Shown: positions 6,616 through 14,770 of the stretch, piece after piece | Position numbering within the stretch: the stretch's first letter is position 1 | How the letters are laid out: each line of letters starts with the position of its first letter | Origin: an uncultured Christensenella sp. | GTDB lineage: Bacteria > Bacillota > Clostridia > Christensenellales > UBA1242 | Assembly (NCBI GenBank): GCA_949287685.1 | Contig: CASEHF010000007.1 | Coordinates: forward strand, 1 to 35,001 | DNA: 35,001 nucleotides | Direction of reading: 5' to 3' | Made by a program: the position numbers and the translations under genes | Notes under the pieces: model-generated | What the model was told of the DNA's origin: nothing | The model's input: only the letters and a program-made list of their open reading frames with translations | Database searches by the model: none

Positions 6616-6662
6616 TCACTTAGCCCGTACGCAAGTATACTACTTGCTATAGTCCTCGCCTT
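6616..6662 (-). repeat. REP-like palindromic repeat, copy 2, in the ttcA leader
   Basis: 45/47 identical to 4208-4254, keeping the stem GCAAGTA/TACTTGC (loop TAC in place of TGC). It ends about 10 bases before the GGAG of ttcA, so in the transcript the hairpin would form next to the ribosome binding site. Confidence 0.85.
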
Positions 6663-6730
6663 ATTTTATCAAAAATTATCGCAAAATACAATATTTCGAT
6701 AAAATTTTCCGCACAAAACTCTAAAAAGCA

Positions 6731-6760
6731 ACATAATGTACTTTTAATTGCCATAAATTT
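6731..6760 (+). promoter_or_regulatory. Possible sigma-E-type sporulation promoter of spoIIID
   Basis: ACATAAT (6731-6737), 14-base spacer, CATAAATTT (6752-6760). This resembles the SigE consensus (ATATT, 14 bases, CATACA-T), and spoIIID is SigE-dependent in Bacillus. No good sigma-A pair is seen. The -10 is ~18 bases from the ATG, a short leader. Confidence 0.4.
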
Positions 6761-6777
6761 TTATTATGGAGGTTTAA

Positions 6778-7020
6778 ATGGACATTATAGAAGTCGCTAA
6801 TTACTACCTTATTAATAAAACCACGATACGAGAGTGCGCAAAACACTTCGGCAAAAGTAAAAGCACCATTCACAACTACCTACACCTCGTACTACCCAAG
6901 GTTAGTCCAAGTTTATATAAAAAAGTGAGTGTGCAAGCACAACTCAACTTTAATAAAAAGCACATTCGCGGAGGTGAATCCACAAAGGAAAAATACGCTA
7001 ATCTTCGAGCTTCGGCCTAA
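6778..7020 (+). CDS. spoIIID: Sporulation transcriptional regulator SpoIIID
   Basis: 80 aa, ATG with a perfect GGAGG 6 bases upstream. It matches the SpoIIID family along its length: N-terminal helix ANYYLINKTTIRECAKHFG, recognition region KSKSTIHNYL (residues ~27-36), LPKVSPSLYKKV, and the basic DNA-binding tail KKHIRGGESTKEKY (~60-73). Slightly shorter than the ~93-aa Bacillus protein, as usual in clostridia. In sporulation it acts in the mother cell, repressing some SigE genes and activating others including sigK. It shows the organism has an endospore programme. The usual neighbour mreB is absent. Its last 23 bases overlap the convergent InlB-repeat gene. Confidence 0.95.
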   Translation: MDIIEVANYYLINKTTIRECAKHFGKSKSTIHNYLHLVLPKVSPSLYKKVSVQAQLNFNKKHIRGGESTKEKYANLRASA

Positions 7021-7969
7021 ACACCAGCCACCACACCACAAAAGCAATCACCGCGAGTGCGGCAAACGCAACGCTTACCCAAATAATTGCAGGGTCTGCT
7101 TTGGGATTCCACTTTGCGTACAGGGTAACATCGCTAGTAAAGTAATTATTGTGAATATCTACCTTGCTGCGCATAGAAAAGTCCTTATCTGTGTACCAGC
7201 CGCCAAAAGTATACCCCTCACGCGTAGGCACTAAATCATCCAGCACACCCGAGCCATCCTCTGCATATGCTATAGAACCAAAATCGACCTTGATTGATTC
7301 GAACTGGTCGCTAAAGGTAATAGTCACAACAATTTTTTCAATTTTTGCATACACAATAACATCGCCCGTACTACCTACTGGGATATCTGCTGCGGGAGTG
7401 TTTAACTCCTCATCGGTGTACCACCCTACAAACCTATACCCGTAAATTTCGGGCGTAATAGTTGATAGTGGCACCCCTGTCTCAATGGTATAAGTATCGC
7501 TAGCATTTATACTAGCACCTGCAGGCAGCCCGCGAAATTCAATTTTGTACTCAATCGCATCAAGGCTAGCATACAACACGATATCGCCGAACGCAGTCTC
7601 TGGCAACAAGTAATTTCCACTAGCACTATCAAGGCTCAAGTCCACGATTTCGGAGGCGCTAATATAATACCAGCCATTAAAAGTGTAACCCTCTCTATTA
7701 AGCGCTGGGACATTAAGAGGCAAACTATCCACCGTATAACTCGTAGGTAGCCCCGCCCCCGCGATTTCCTCAGCGGAAATATTTTTATCAATTAACGCAC
7801 CATCCACAATCTTTGACTCGCGACAACTAATAGTAAAAGTATCAGTTTGCTCCTCCGCTAGGCGCAAAGTGCTAATATTTTCGATACTACTCACCCCGCC
7901 AAATGAGAAAAGCAATAGCGTAACAAGTAATACCGCAAACACGCCTGTGTGTAATAAAACCTTTTTCAT
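6998..7969 (-). CDS. Membrane-anchored InlB B-repeat surface protein
   Basis: 323 aa, ATG preceded by GGGGGG. Signal peptide at 1-29 (MKK, then a 20-residue hydrophobic core). Three Listeria-Bacteroides repeats: around 91-138 (NREGYTFNGWYY), 175-210 (YGYRFVGWYTDEELNTP) and 249-287 (TREGYTFGGWYTDKDF...VTLYAKW). A single membrane helix at 294-316 ends in the short charged tail RPKLED. It is therefore displayed outside the cell with the C-terminus inside; no sortase motif. This beta-grasp repeat is known from internalins and many gut bacterial surface proteins, where it spaces or supports adhesive domains. No separate binding domain is visible. Own promoter; convergent and overlapping with spoIIID. 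Confidence 0.9.
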   Translation of the reverse strand: MKKVLLHTGVFAVLLVTLLLFSFGGVSSIENISTLRLAEEQTDTFTISCRESKIVDGALIDKNISAEEIAGAGLPTSYTVDSLPLNVPALNREGYTFNGWYYISASEIVDLSLDSASGNYLLPETAFGDIVLYASLDAIEYKIEFRGLPAGASINASDTYTIETGVPLSTITPEIYGYRFVGWYTDEELNTPAADIPVGSTGDVIVYAKIEKIVVTITFSDQFESIKVDFGSIAYAEDGSGVLDDLVPTREGYTFGGWYTDKDFSMRSKVDIHNNYFTSDVTLYAKWNPKADPAIIWVSVAFAALAVIAFVVWWLVFRPKLED

Positions 7970-7988
7970 AAGCCCCCCATTTTTTTAT

Positions 7989-8017
7989 ATTATACCCAAA
8001 ATGTCGAATAAAATCAA
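7989..8017 (-). promoter_or_regulatory. Promoter of the 323-aa InlB-repeat gene
   Basis: -35 TTGATT (8017-8012), 17-base spacer with TGGG before the -10, -10 TATAAT (7994-7989). Confidence 0.75.
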
Positions 8018-8036
8018 ATAAAAGCGGCATATATAC

Positions 8037-8078
8037 AAAGAAAACGCATCTTAGAAGTAATACTCACTAAAATGCGTT
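8037..8078 (-). terminator. Probable terminator after the 1128-aa/87-aa operon
   Basis: Inverted repeat AACGCAT...ATGCGTT with inner TTAG/CTAA pairing, followed on the minus strand by TTTTCTTTG, 25 bases beyond the stop of the 87-aa gene. The stem is interrupted. Confidence 0.55.
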
Positions 8079-8102
8079 CTCTAGTATAAACTAAATTAGC
8101 GT

Positions 8103-8366
8103 TTATTTATCGTTATCAGATAGCACGATTTGTTTTATCTCGTTTAGATGCTCAAGTTCGAGTAACTCAATCTTGCGTTTGGCATCAGCATATGCTAAGC
8201 GTAGAATTTCTGGATACTTCGGGTCCTGCACCTTTTCTAACATTACATTAGCAAGTTTTAGCAACTCATCCTTTGACTTAAAATCAATAGAGGTAAGTAT
8301 CTTTTCAAACACATTGTAGCTCATCTCGATAACCTTTGGGTTATTTGGGGTCAATTTTTCTTCCAT
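8103..8366 (-). CDS. Small helical protein encoded after the 1128-aa gene
   Basis: 87 aa from ATG 8366, with AGGAG 8 bases upstream. An in-frame GTG at 8375 overlaps that site and is less likely. No homologue recognised. The sequence is highly charged and heptad-like throughout (FEKILTSIDFKSKDELLKL, VMLEKVQDPKYPEIL, AKRKIELLELEHLNEIK) and predicted almost entirely helical, cytoplasmic, acidic. It starts 17 bases after the 1128-aa gene and precedes the likely terminator, so the two genes form one transcript. Size and position fit a chaperone or partner of the large protein, as small acidic proteins often accompany secretion substrates; this is inference from context only. Confidence 0.75.
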   Translation of the reverse strand: MEEKLTPNNPKVIEMSYNVFEKILTSIDFKSKDELLKLANVMLEKVQDPKYPEILRLAYADAKRKIELLELEHLNEIKQIVLSDNDK

Positions 8367-8383
8367 TTTATACACTCCTAATA

Positions 8384-11300
8384 TTATTCATCACCTTTTT
8401 GTCTCTCTGCCTCATTTTCAATGCTGCGAATATGCAAGTATCCTCTGTTTAGAATCGGGGTAACAAATTTGTCATCCAAGTAGTCCTTTAGTTTCTTTTC
8501 CCCGCCAACAGAATCAACATACTCGACAAAAGTCGGAGTAGTCATTCGCGGCCCTGTGACAGAGAGATTTTTCTCGCGGAAGCGCACAACCTCTCTAATG
8601 AGGCTGTTTGCTACTTCAAGTAGTTCGTTACATACTTCCCTCTCAGCCTGATATACTGAATTGTCGAGCAATTCCTCATCGCGCTTATGCTTTCTCGCCT
8701 CTTTATCAACGGCACCATCGAGTAGCCCCGATACAACAGAGTATAACTCGCTCTCATTGTGACACTCAACGGAATTGTCGAGGTTATCGAAATACTCACG
8801 ACTATTTTCAGCGCATTCTGCGGCTGCCTTGTTATATAACATTCCCTCAGCCCAAGACTTCGCAAACTTGTCCTTTACAATACTAGAGACAAATTTCACG
8901 CAAGCCTTTTCTACCTGAGTCGAGGTGCATTTTACCTTGTCCTTTGTTACTTCGGTAGGGATTTCGCCCATTCTACGAGGCCCGTAGAATTCTTGCTTCT
9001 GCTTGCTAGGCTTTTTCTTAACGACCGCAGTTGTGCCATTATCCACGACTACATCACTAGCAGTGTCCGTATTCTCGACATTCATGAAGTCATCGAGAGT
9101 AGTGGACTTGACATTCGCATTCACTTCTGCCTTGCTCGGGTGCGATGCCTCTGTCTTGGCTATATCATCTCTATCAGGCTGTCTCGGTAGCAAGTCACCA
9201 AAGTCATCTGCTGCGTGGCTATCTTGTTGACCACGCCCATTGCGCCTCTCAATCTCCCTAAGGATTTCCTCGCGCTTTCTCATAATTGCCTGACCATACT
9301 TTGTATTTCTTTGGCTAGGTCTCACATACAAATTGTTAAGCTCGTTCTCTAAATCAATAATTGGCTCGAGAATCTCACTAGATTCTGACTCAGAGTGTGA
9401 TGCGGGAGCAACGCCACCTGATATGGTGCGCTTTTTCAACTCCTCCTCAATAAGCTCTCTTTTTTTCCTGTCTGGATTACGAGGGTGCGCCTCACCAGCC
9501 TCAAAAGGCTGTGTCTCGGTACTATTGAAGTTTTCTGCATATGGATTCTCGCTAATCCCCTGCGCCATACGACCAAAATCACCAAACTCTCTCAACGAGC
9601 GAGCAGCCTCAAGTTCTTTGAGTTTTCTCTCTATAATGTGCTTTTTATTCATACGCACCGAACGCTGTGACTCGATTCTGTTAGGCTCAATGTTGATTGC
9701 CATATTCATTAAGTCCTCAATTGCCTGTTTGTACTCCTCGCTTTCTGGCTCGAGTTTTGGCTGTGGAGCCGGGCTTGGTAGAGGAATTGGCTGTGGCTCA
9801 GGCTTGTACGGAGGAATGATGACACTATCCCTATCAATTTCAAAATCGGCATCGAGAGTAATTTGATTCTTTGTATAATCTCTATAGAAATCATACTCAT
9901 CGCTAGTCGCACAAATTCCGTTAAATACCACAAGGTCTTTTTGCGTGTAGAATGCGCGCTTGGTCGCTGGGACACCTTTTATATAGAAGTACTCTGTTAC
10001 ATTGTGCTCGCCCTCGGAAACTAACTGGCGCATAGTCTCTGGACCAAGAGGTGCAGCATCCTTAGCAATTTCTGAGTAAATTAACTCAGAAATTTCCTCA
10101 AATTTATCAAAACTTGCTTTTGTGCAATCTTCGCCATTGATGTCGTACGAGAAAGTGCCATCCTCGTAATTATATTTAATCAAAACATCCTGACCATATA
10201 CCTTTTTAGAAAAGCTCTTTTCCTTTTTCTTAACTTCCGCTGTAGGCGTAGGAGTCGGTGTAGGAACGAGCCCTGGCTGTGGCTTAGGCGAAGGTGTAGG
10301 CAAAACTGGGACATTGCTAGGCTCTGAAATCGCTCTGCTGTTTAGGTACCCAAAAATGTAATCGAGCGCCTCGGTATTTTGGGTATTGCGGGCAAAATTG
10401 AAGTTTGATGCCCCTAAAATGTTAGTAGTGGGGGTCGCACGGCGACTATATAGCGCTGAACCTAAATTTACGGCGCTAGTCGTGTCAAACTGCTCGTATT
10501 GCGCGAATGTGTCAAGACTGATACCGAAGTCTTGTGCAAAGTTATTAATGCTTTCCGCATAGTAGTCGGCAATGAGTGGCATAATGTTTTCATCTTGAGA
10601 ATCAATGCTATTTAAGTGCTGTGCCGCCTCGACCTTAAAGAAAGTACTCATAACTCTAGCATCCTGAGGGTCGAGATCGAGCATCTTACACATATCACTA
10701 GCGACTAGGCACGCACTTGCCCTACTAATCGCGTGACTACACTCGTTAAAAGTGCCGATACTAGGCAAATTGTTTGCCGAGGTCGATGTAATCAAGCGCT
10801 GAGTCTCCTCAACATACGGGCGTACAGAAGCCTCCGCCATAGACTTTAGTACCATATAGAGTTGCTCACTCTGTGAGTTTTCGGTAGAGAACTTCACAGT
10901 ATATGCCCCAGGGAGTCCTGTCGTGCGGCTATTAGTGTGATTTCTAAAAACATTTCGAATAGTACGGAGAGGCCCGTAGTATCTACGCTTTGTAATCTCG
11001 ACATTGCCAGCCTCCAAATCATCTGAAGCGACTAATCTAACACGCGCTTTACGCGCGATTGTGCCCATTATCCTATCGAAATTCTCAATAGTCTCCATAT
11101 TTTGGAAACTGTTAAGTGACACGCCATCCATAATCTTGGGCGGTGCGTAGGTATCCTCACTCAAAAGCGGGTTAAATGTAGCATCGCGCCTGTTTTTTAG
11201 GCGGTGTTCCTCAATTATGGGGTTTTCCACAATCAACTCAGCCTTCAATAGATTAAAGTACTCTCTAGGGGTAATCTTTTCCTCGTTTAGTCCAATAATT

Positions 11301-11770
11301 GCCCAGTTATCGACATCGGGAGCAGCGTGGCGAGCGCCTGAAATAGTCTCCAAACGGTTTTTCGCAACGCTCTCGTTGATTTCCATATCGCGGAGTTTAC
11401 CCAAAATTGACCTAGAAGTATAGTTGTTATTAAGTAATGAGTAAGCCTCACGCATAGGACCTGTTGAGGCATTCGCAATAGCGCGTGCCTCGGGGTCTGT
11501 GATGTTGTTAAAAGTAAAACTACTCTTAGCATCATCGAACTTTTTACCATAAAAGTCGGTACCGATAACATTGGTTAGATTTTCCACAAAGCGCCCATCA
11601 CCCATTGGCCAGTGGTCAAAAAAACCTCTATTTAAAATCTTTTTGCGAGAGAACCAATACCTTTTGTTTTTCAAGGCATCTCTCAAATTCTCTGCTGTAA
11701 CAGCAGGGCGCGCTCTCGATGTGAATGTATCCACATTTTGAGCGGTGTTTGTTCTTTCTTCTCTTTCCAT
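8384..11770 (-). CDS. Large soluble 1128-aa protein of the T4SS-like locus, function unknown
   Basis: ATG preceded by GAGGTAGG. No signal peptide or membrane helix and no domain I can name. Three parts are visible. A polar, largely helical N-terminal region (1-485) is followed by a Pro/Thr linker at ~487-511 (PTPSPKPQPG...PTPTPTPT). A compact ~130-residue domain (KVYGQDVLIKYNYEDGTFSY) then leads to a second Pro-rich linker at ~648-677 (PPYKPEPQPIPLPSPAPQP). The C-terminal ~450 residues are highly charged, with coiled-coil character and several Lys/Arg-Glu runs. It has its own promoter and follows the VirB4 gene. It does not show the His triad of MOB relaxases. It could be a secreted substrate, a cytoplasmic scaffold or an unrecognised DNA-processing protein. 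Confidence 0.8.
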   Translation of the reverse strand: MEREERTNTAQNVDTFTSRARPAVTAENLRDALKNKRYWFSRKKILNRGFFDHWPMGDGRFVENLTNVIGTDFYGKKFDDAKSSFTFNNITDPEARAIANASTGPMREAYSLLNNNYTSRSILGKLRDMEINESVAKNRLETISGARHAAPDVDNWAIIGLNEEKITPREYFNLLKAELIVENPIIEEHRLKNRRDATFNPLLSEDTYAPPKIMDGVSLNSFQNMETIENFDRIMGTIARKARVRLVASDDLEAGNVEITKRRYYGPLRTIRNVFRNHTNSRTTGLPGAYTVKFSTENSQSEQLYMVLKSMAEASVRPYVEETQRLITSTSANNLPSIGTFNECSHAISRASACLVASDMCKMLDLDPQDARVMSTFFKVEAAQHLNSIDSQDENIMPLIADYYAESINNFAQDFGISLDTFAQYEQFDTTSAVNLGSALYSRRATPTTNILGASNFNFARNTQNTEALDYIFGYLNSRAISEPSNVPVLPTPSPKPQPGLVPTPTPTPTAEVKKKEKSFSKKVYGQDVLIKYNYEDGTFSYDINGEDCTKASFDKFEEISELIYSEIAKDAAPLGPETMRQLVSEGEHNVTEYFYIKGVPATKRAFYTQKDLVVFNGICATSDEYDFYRDYTKNQITLDADFEIDRDSVIIPPYKPEPQPIPLPSPAPQPKLEPESEEYKQAIEDLMNMAINIEPNRIESQRSVRMNKKHIIERKLKELEAARSLREFGDFGRMAQGISENPYAENFNSTETQPFEAGEAHPRNPDRKKRELIEEELKKRTISGGVAPASHSESESSEILEPIIDLENELNNLYVRPSQRNTKYGQAIMRKREEILREIERRNGRGQQDSHAADDFGDLLPRQPDRDDIAKTEASHPSKAEVNANVKSTTLDDFMNVENTDTASDVVVDNGTTAVVKKKPSKQKQEFYGPRRMGEIPTEVTKDKVKCTSTQVEKACVKFVSSIVKDKFAKSWAEGMLYNKAAAECAENSREYFDNLDNSVECHNESELYSVVSGLLDGAVDKEARKHKRDEELLDNSVYQAEREVCNELLEVANSLIREVVRFREKNLSVTGPRMTTPTFVEYVDSVGGEKKLKDYLDDKFVTPILNRGYLHIRSIENEAERQKGDE

Positions 11771-11799
11771 ATCCTACCTCATATTTAAATCTCGGTTAT

Positions 11800-11828
11800 A
11801 GTATATCATAGTTTTGTATAAAAATCAA
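11800..11828 (-). promoter_or_regulatory. Promoter of the 1128-aa/87-aa operon
   Basis: -35 TTGATT (11828-11823), 17-base spacer, -10 TATACT (11805-11800), 30 bases before the start codon. Confidence 0.75.
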
Positions 11829-11861
11829 TATGCTTTTTTTATTTTTTTGTTGCTACAACGC

Positions 11862-11890
11862 AAAAAAGCAGTGGTTTATACTAACACTGC
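11862..11890 (-). terminator. Terminator of the virB4-like gene
   Basis: Stem GCAGTG/CACTGC (inner GTT/AAC) then TTTTTTG on the minus strand, 6 bases after the VirB4 stop codon. Confidence 0.8.
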
Positions 11891-11896
11891 CTAAAA

Positions 11897-14620
11897 TTAT
11901 AGTTTTGCGATTTTCTTTATGGCTGGGTTTGCCTCAATCATAAAGGTAGTCCTACTATACGCGCTCGCGATAAAGAAGCATTCACCACGCCCCGCAGTCA
12001 CGATTGTGTCCTGCTCATCTTTGTTAATCTCGCCCGCGTTTCGATATAGATTTACAAGGTCGGTAATATCGTTGGGCGAAAGGGAGAAAATCATCGAGTA
12101 CTGACTGGCGTTAATTACGGCACTCGCCTGGCGCTCGATATCCTTACTACCTACAAAGTCCTTAATATTCTGGGTAATGACTATCTGCATACCGTTATAC
12201 TTTCTAATACGCTTTGCCATTTGCGCCATAAACTCTAGTGCTACTGGGTATTTGGGGTTAATAAACAAGTGCGCCTCATCAACGGTAACGATAATCTTTC
12301 GATTGGTTTTATACTTTTCGTTAAAGTCCTTGTTTTTCAAAATCTCGTTGTCTAGGTACTTAAATACGAGTAGCATCTGCGCACTGGCAACGGACATATT
12401 ACGGTTACTAAGTAGCGACTGGAAGTTAAAGCAGACTAGGTTTTCATCGGTCTCGATACTCGTAGGACCGTTCCACAACTTCGAGTTTCGCCCGCCAGTC
12501 GCGAATTTTTGCACATAAACCTCGATAATTTGGAGGTTGCGGCGGAGGTAATCATCATCGGTTTCCTCAATGCGCTTTAGAATCAAGTTATACAGGTCAT
12601 CAAATATCGGGTAATCCTCGGGCTTAAGTTTACTTAAATCAGTCGAGTTGTCGATGTGTTTGTTTTTATAAATTTCTACGACCAACGAGTTTAAAATCTC
12701 AAATGCATCGCCACTCATACCCTCGAAAATTATACGGAAATACTCCTCCAAAAACTGCAAGTGCATATTATAAGTATCGCTTGATTTTTTGCTGAGTTCC
12801 GCCTTCTTTTTCTCGTAGGCTGCCAGCTCCTCCTCTGTCTCATCTCCCATGAGTTCGGGTAGGATATCATCCTCATCGGATAGGTTTGTCATAACATGGA
12901 AGGGGTTTAGAATACCGTGTACGGAACTACCTACATCGATATATTTTCCGCCTAGGTTGCGCGTTAGGTCGGTATACTCTTTTTCGGGGTCGAGAATGAA
13001 TATACGGGTATTGTCGGCGGCAAGGTTTGCAAGTAGAGTCTTGGTCGCATACGATTTACCACTACCCGATTTACCGATTACAATCATATTAGCGTTTACA
13101 CGCTCATCATGTAGTGGGTTATCCTTATCCATATTTACGAAAAAGTCGACAAACACGGGATAAGAATTGTACCCCACATAGAAGCCCTTTGTATCCTGTA
13201 GCGTATTCGAAATAAAGGGGAACATCGCAGCGATTGAAGTAGTCTGAATACTGCGAAGCGACTCGGTATCCTTGTCAACTTTACTAATGTTTGTACCGAT
13301 AAACGCCTCGACCTGTCTACCAAACATCTCACTATATTTAAAGCCATTTTGCTTTAAAATAGCGCGGACTTCCTTTTTAACCGATTCAGCGCACATAATG
13401 TGAATGTGCATATCAAACAAGTCCTCATTACCAATTTTTAAGTCGCTGAGTAGGTCGGTCAAGGTGTCGTGCTGGGACTTTAGGTCGATTTGCTTACTTG
13501 ACTTAAAGGTCGAGCGCATACGCCCCTCTAATTCGACAATGGAGCGGTCGATTGTGCGCTCTGCCTTGTCCTTTTGCACGGGAGTTAGGTTTACGACCAC
13601 CTTTGTGCTCCCTAGGTGGAAAAATGGCCACGCCCACGCATTCGGCACGGAAATAGGATAGTCGGTGATTGAAAAGTTTGAATAATTTCTACCATCGATA
13701 ACCGTTCTACTGGTCTTGAATACGATTTCATCGGGAATGGTCCAGTCGGCGTACTCGTTGATTGAGTGGAGTCCAAGTTCTGCCTCGTTAAAGTCCTCAC
13801 CGTAGTTAGACTTTAAAAAGACTGCTAAATCGTTGTTTTTGAGTCGCCAAGACATAAGAGGCACAATACCAGAGGCTAGTGATTTTATCATACTGTCGAT
13901 TGTGGTAGTTAGTCCCTCTCTATCTTTATCATAGACCACTATATAGAAGTGGTCCATATAGGTGCGCTCCATATTGCTAAGGTCTCTCAAGTGCTGCATC
14001 CTCGCCTCGAAAATCTGGCTACGGGCATCGACCTCGGCTTTGGTCATTACGCCATCGTTGGCTAATTCCAAAATTGAGTCGTACTTGCGGTCCTCATTAT
14101 AGATATATCCATCCATAACCATAGGTTTTGAGGTCTTGACAATACTCACCTGCTGATTTGGACCCACGAGCCTCAGCGCATCGGCAACGGTACGGATTAC
14201 CCCATCTTGCTTTTCTTCATTGAGTAGTCCAAACTCAATTGGCCTAATCTCGATTACACCAGCAAAATACTCAGTAAAGTCAATCATATCGTTTGTGATG
14301 TTTTTATATGGAATTAGTTCTTTGATATCTACATGCTTGCGCATGGGGCGCTTTGAGTACTTCTTTTTGTATGCGAGGAATTTGAATAAAATCCCCAAGG
14401 TCGTAAAGAGGCGTTTGCCATCGGCAATTGGCAAAAACAACGAAAAAATGATTGCCACCCAAGCGACACTTAAGTAAATTTTCATATTTGTGTCAATACC
14501 CTGGCTAAAAATGAGTAGCAGTAGTACCGCAATACCAATTGCCACAAAAATAATATCGGCAATGGTAATACCCTTTGCAAACTCCATTTTGACCTTTGTC
14601 TTACGCGGAATATATCTCAT
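11897..14620 (-). CDS. virB4: VirB4/TraC-type conjugation ATPase with fused VirB3/PrgI-like membrane N-terminus
   Basis: 907 aa, ATG with AGGTGG. Residues ~1-75 carry two membrane helices (20-40, 47-65) preceded by RYIPRKTKVKMEF. This is the PrgI/VirB3-like module found fused to or next to VirB4 in Gram-positive systems. The ATPase domain has Walker A VIGKSGSGKSYATKTLL at ~511-527, IFILDPEKEYTDL soon after, Walker B IIVTVDEAHLFINPK at ~770-785, and IVITQNIKDF downstream. The length is normal for such fusions. By family knowledge VirB4 is a hexameric cytoplasmic-face ATPase that powers pilus assembly and substrate passage. It resembles ICE ATPases of the Mbov_0397 type. Own promoter and terminator. 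The only doubt is whether the system moves DNA or protein. Confidence 0.92.
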   Translation of the reverse strand: MRYIPRKTKVKMEFAKGITIADIIFVAIGIAVLLLLIFSQGIDTNMKIYLSVAWVAIIFSLFLPIADGKRLFTTLGILFKFLAYKKKYSKRPMRKHVDIKELIPYKNITNDMIDFTEYFAGVIEIRPIEFGLLNEEKQDGVIRTVADALRLVGPNQQVSIVKTSKPMVMDGYIYNEDRKYDSILELANDGVMTKAEVDARSQIFEARMQHLRDLSNMERTYMDHFYIVVYDKDREGLTTTIDSMIKSLASGIVPLMSWRLKNNDLAVFLKSNYGEDFNEAELGLHSINEYADWTIPDEIVFKTSRTVIDGRNYSNFSITDYPISVPNAWAWPFFHLGSTKVVVNLTPVQKDKAERTIDRSIVELEGRMRSTFKSSKQIDLKSQHDTLTDLLSDLKIGNEDLFDMHIHIMCAESVKKEVRAILKQNGFKYSEMFGRQVEAFIGTNISKVDKDTESLRSIQTTSIAAMFPFISNTLQDTKGFYVGYNSYPVFVDFFVNMDKDNPLHDERVNANMIVIGKSGSGKSYATKTLLANLAADNTRIFILDPEKEYTDLTRNLGGKYIDVGSSVHGILNPFHVMTNLSDEDDILPELMGDETEEELAAYEKKKAELSKKSSDTYNMHLQFLEEYFRIIFEGMSGDAFEILNSLVVEIYKNKHIDNSTDLSKLKPEDYPIFDDLYNLILKRIEETDDDYLRRNLQIIEVYVQKFATGGRNSKLWNGPTSIETDENLVCFNFQSLLSNRNMSVASAQMLLVFKYLDNEILKNKDFNEKYKTNRKIIVTVDEAHLFINPKYPVALEFMAQMAKRIRKYNGMQIVITQNIKDFVGSKDIERQASAVINASQYSMIFSLSPNDITDLVNLYRNAGEINKDEQDTIVTAGRGECFFIASAYSRTTFMIEANPAIKKIAKL

Positions 14621-14669
14621 ATATCATACCACCTAAACTAACCTATTCAATAAAAATAGTTTTCGTATA

Positions 14670-14697
14670 ATTATATAATAAATACCCAAAAAATCAA
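14670..14697 (-). promoter_or_regulatory. Promoter of the virB4-like gene
   Basis: -35 TTGATT (14697-14692), 16-base spacer, -10 TATAAT (14675-14670). Confidence 0.7.
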
Positions 14698-14728
14698 AAC
14701 GATTAAGTAGATTTTTTGTAAAAACATA

Positions 14729-14754
14729 CAAAAAACACAAGCAAAATGCTTGTG
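14729..14754 (-). terminator. Terminator of the virB6-like gene
   Basis: Stem CACAAGC/GCTTGTG with loop ATTTT, then TTTTTTG on the minus strand, 17 bases after the stop codon. Confidence 0.8.
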
Positions 14755-14770
14755 CTTTTATAAGTTAGTA

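Noticed and set aside
9333..9866. 177-codon plus-strand frame
   Set aside because: Antisense to the well-supported 1128-aa gene; Ser/Leu-rich shadow of its charged region, no ribosome binding site.
8384..11770. Relaxase
   Set aside because: I looked for a His-rich MOB triad with an upstream catalytic Tyr, or a rolling-circle Rep pattern, and found none.
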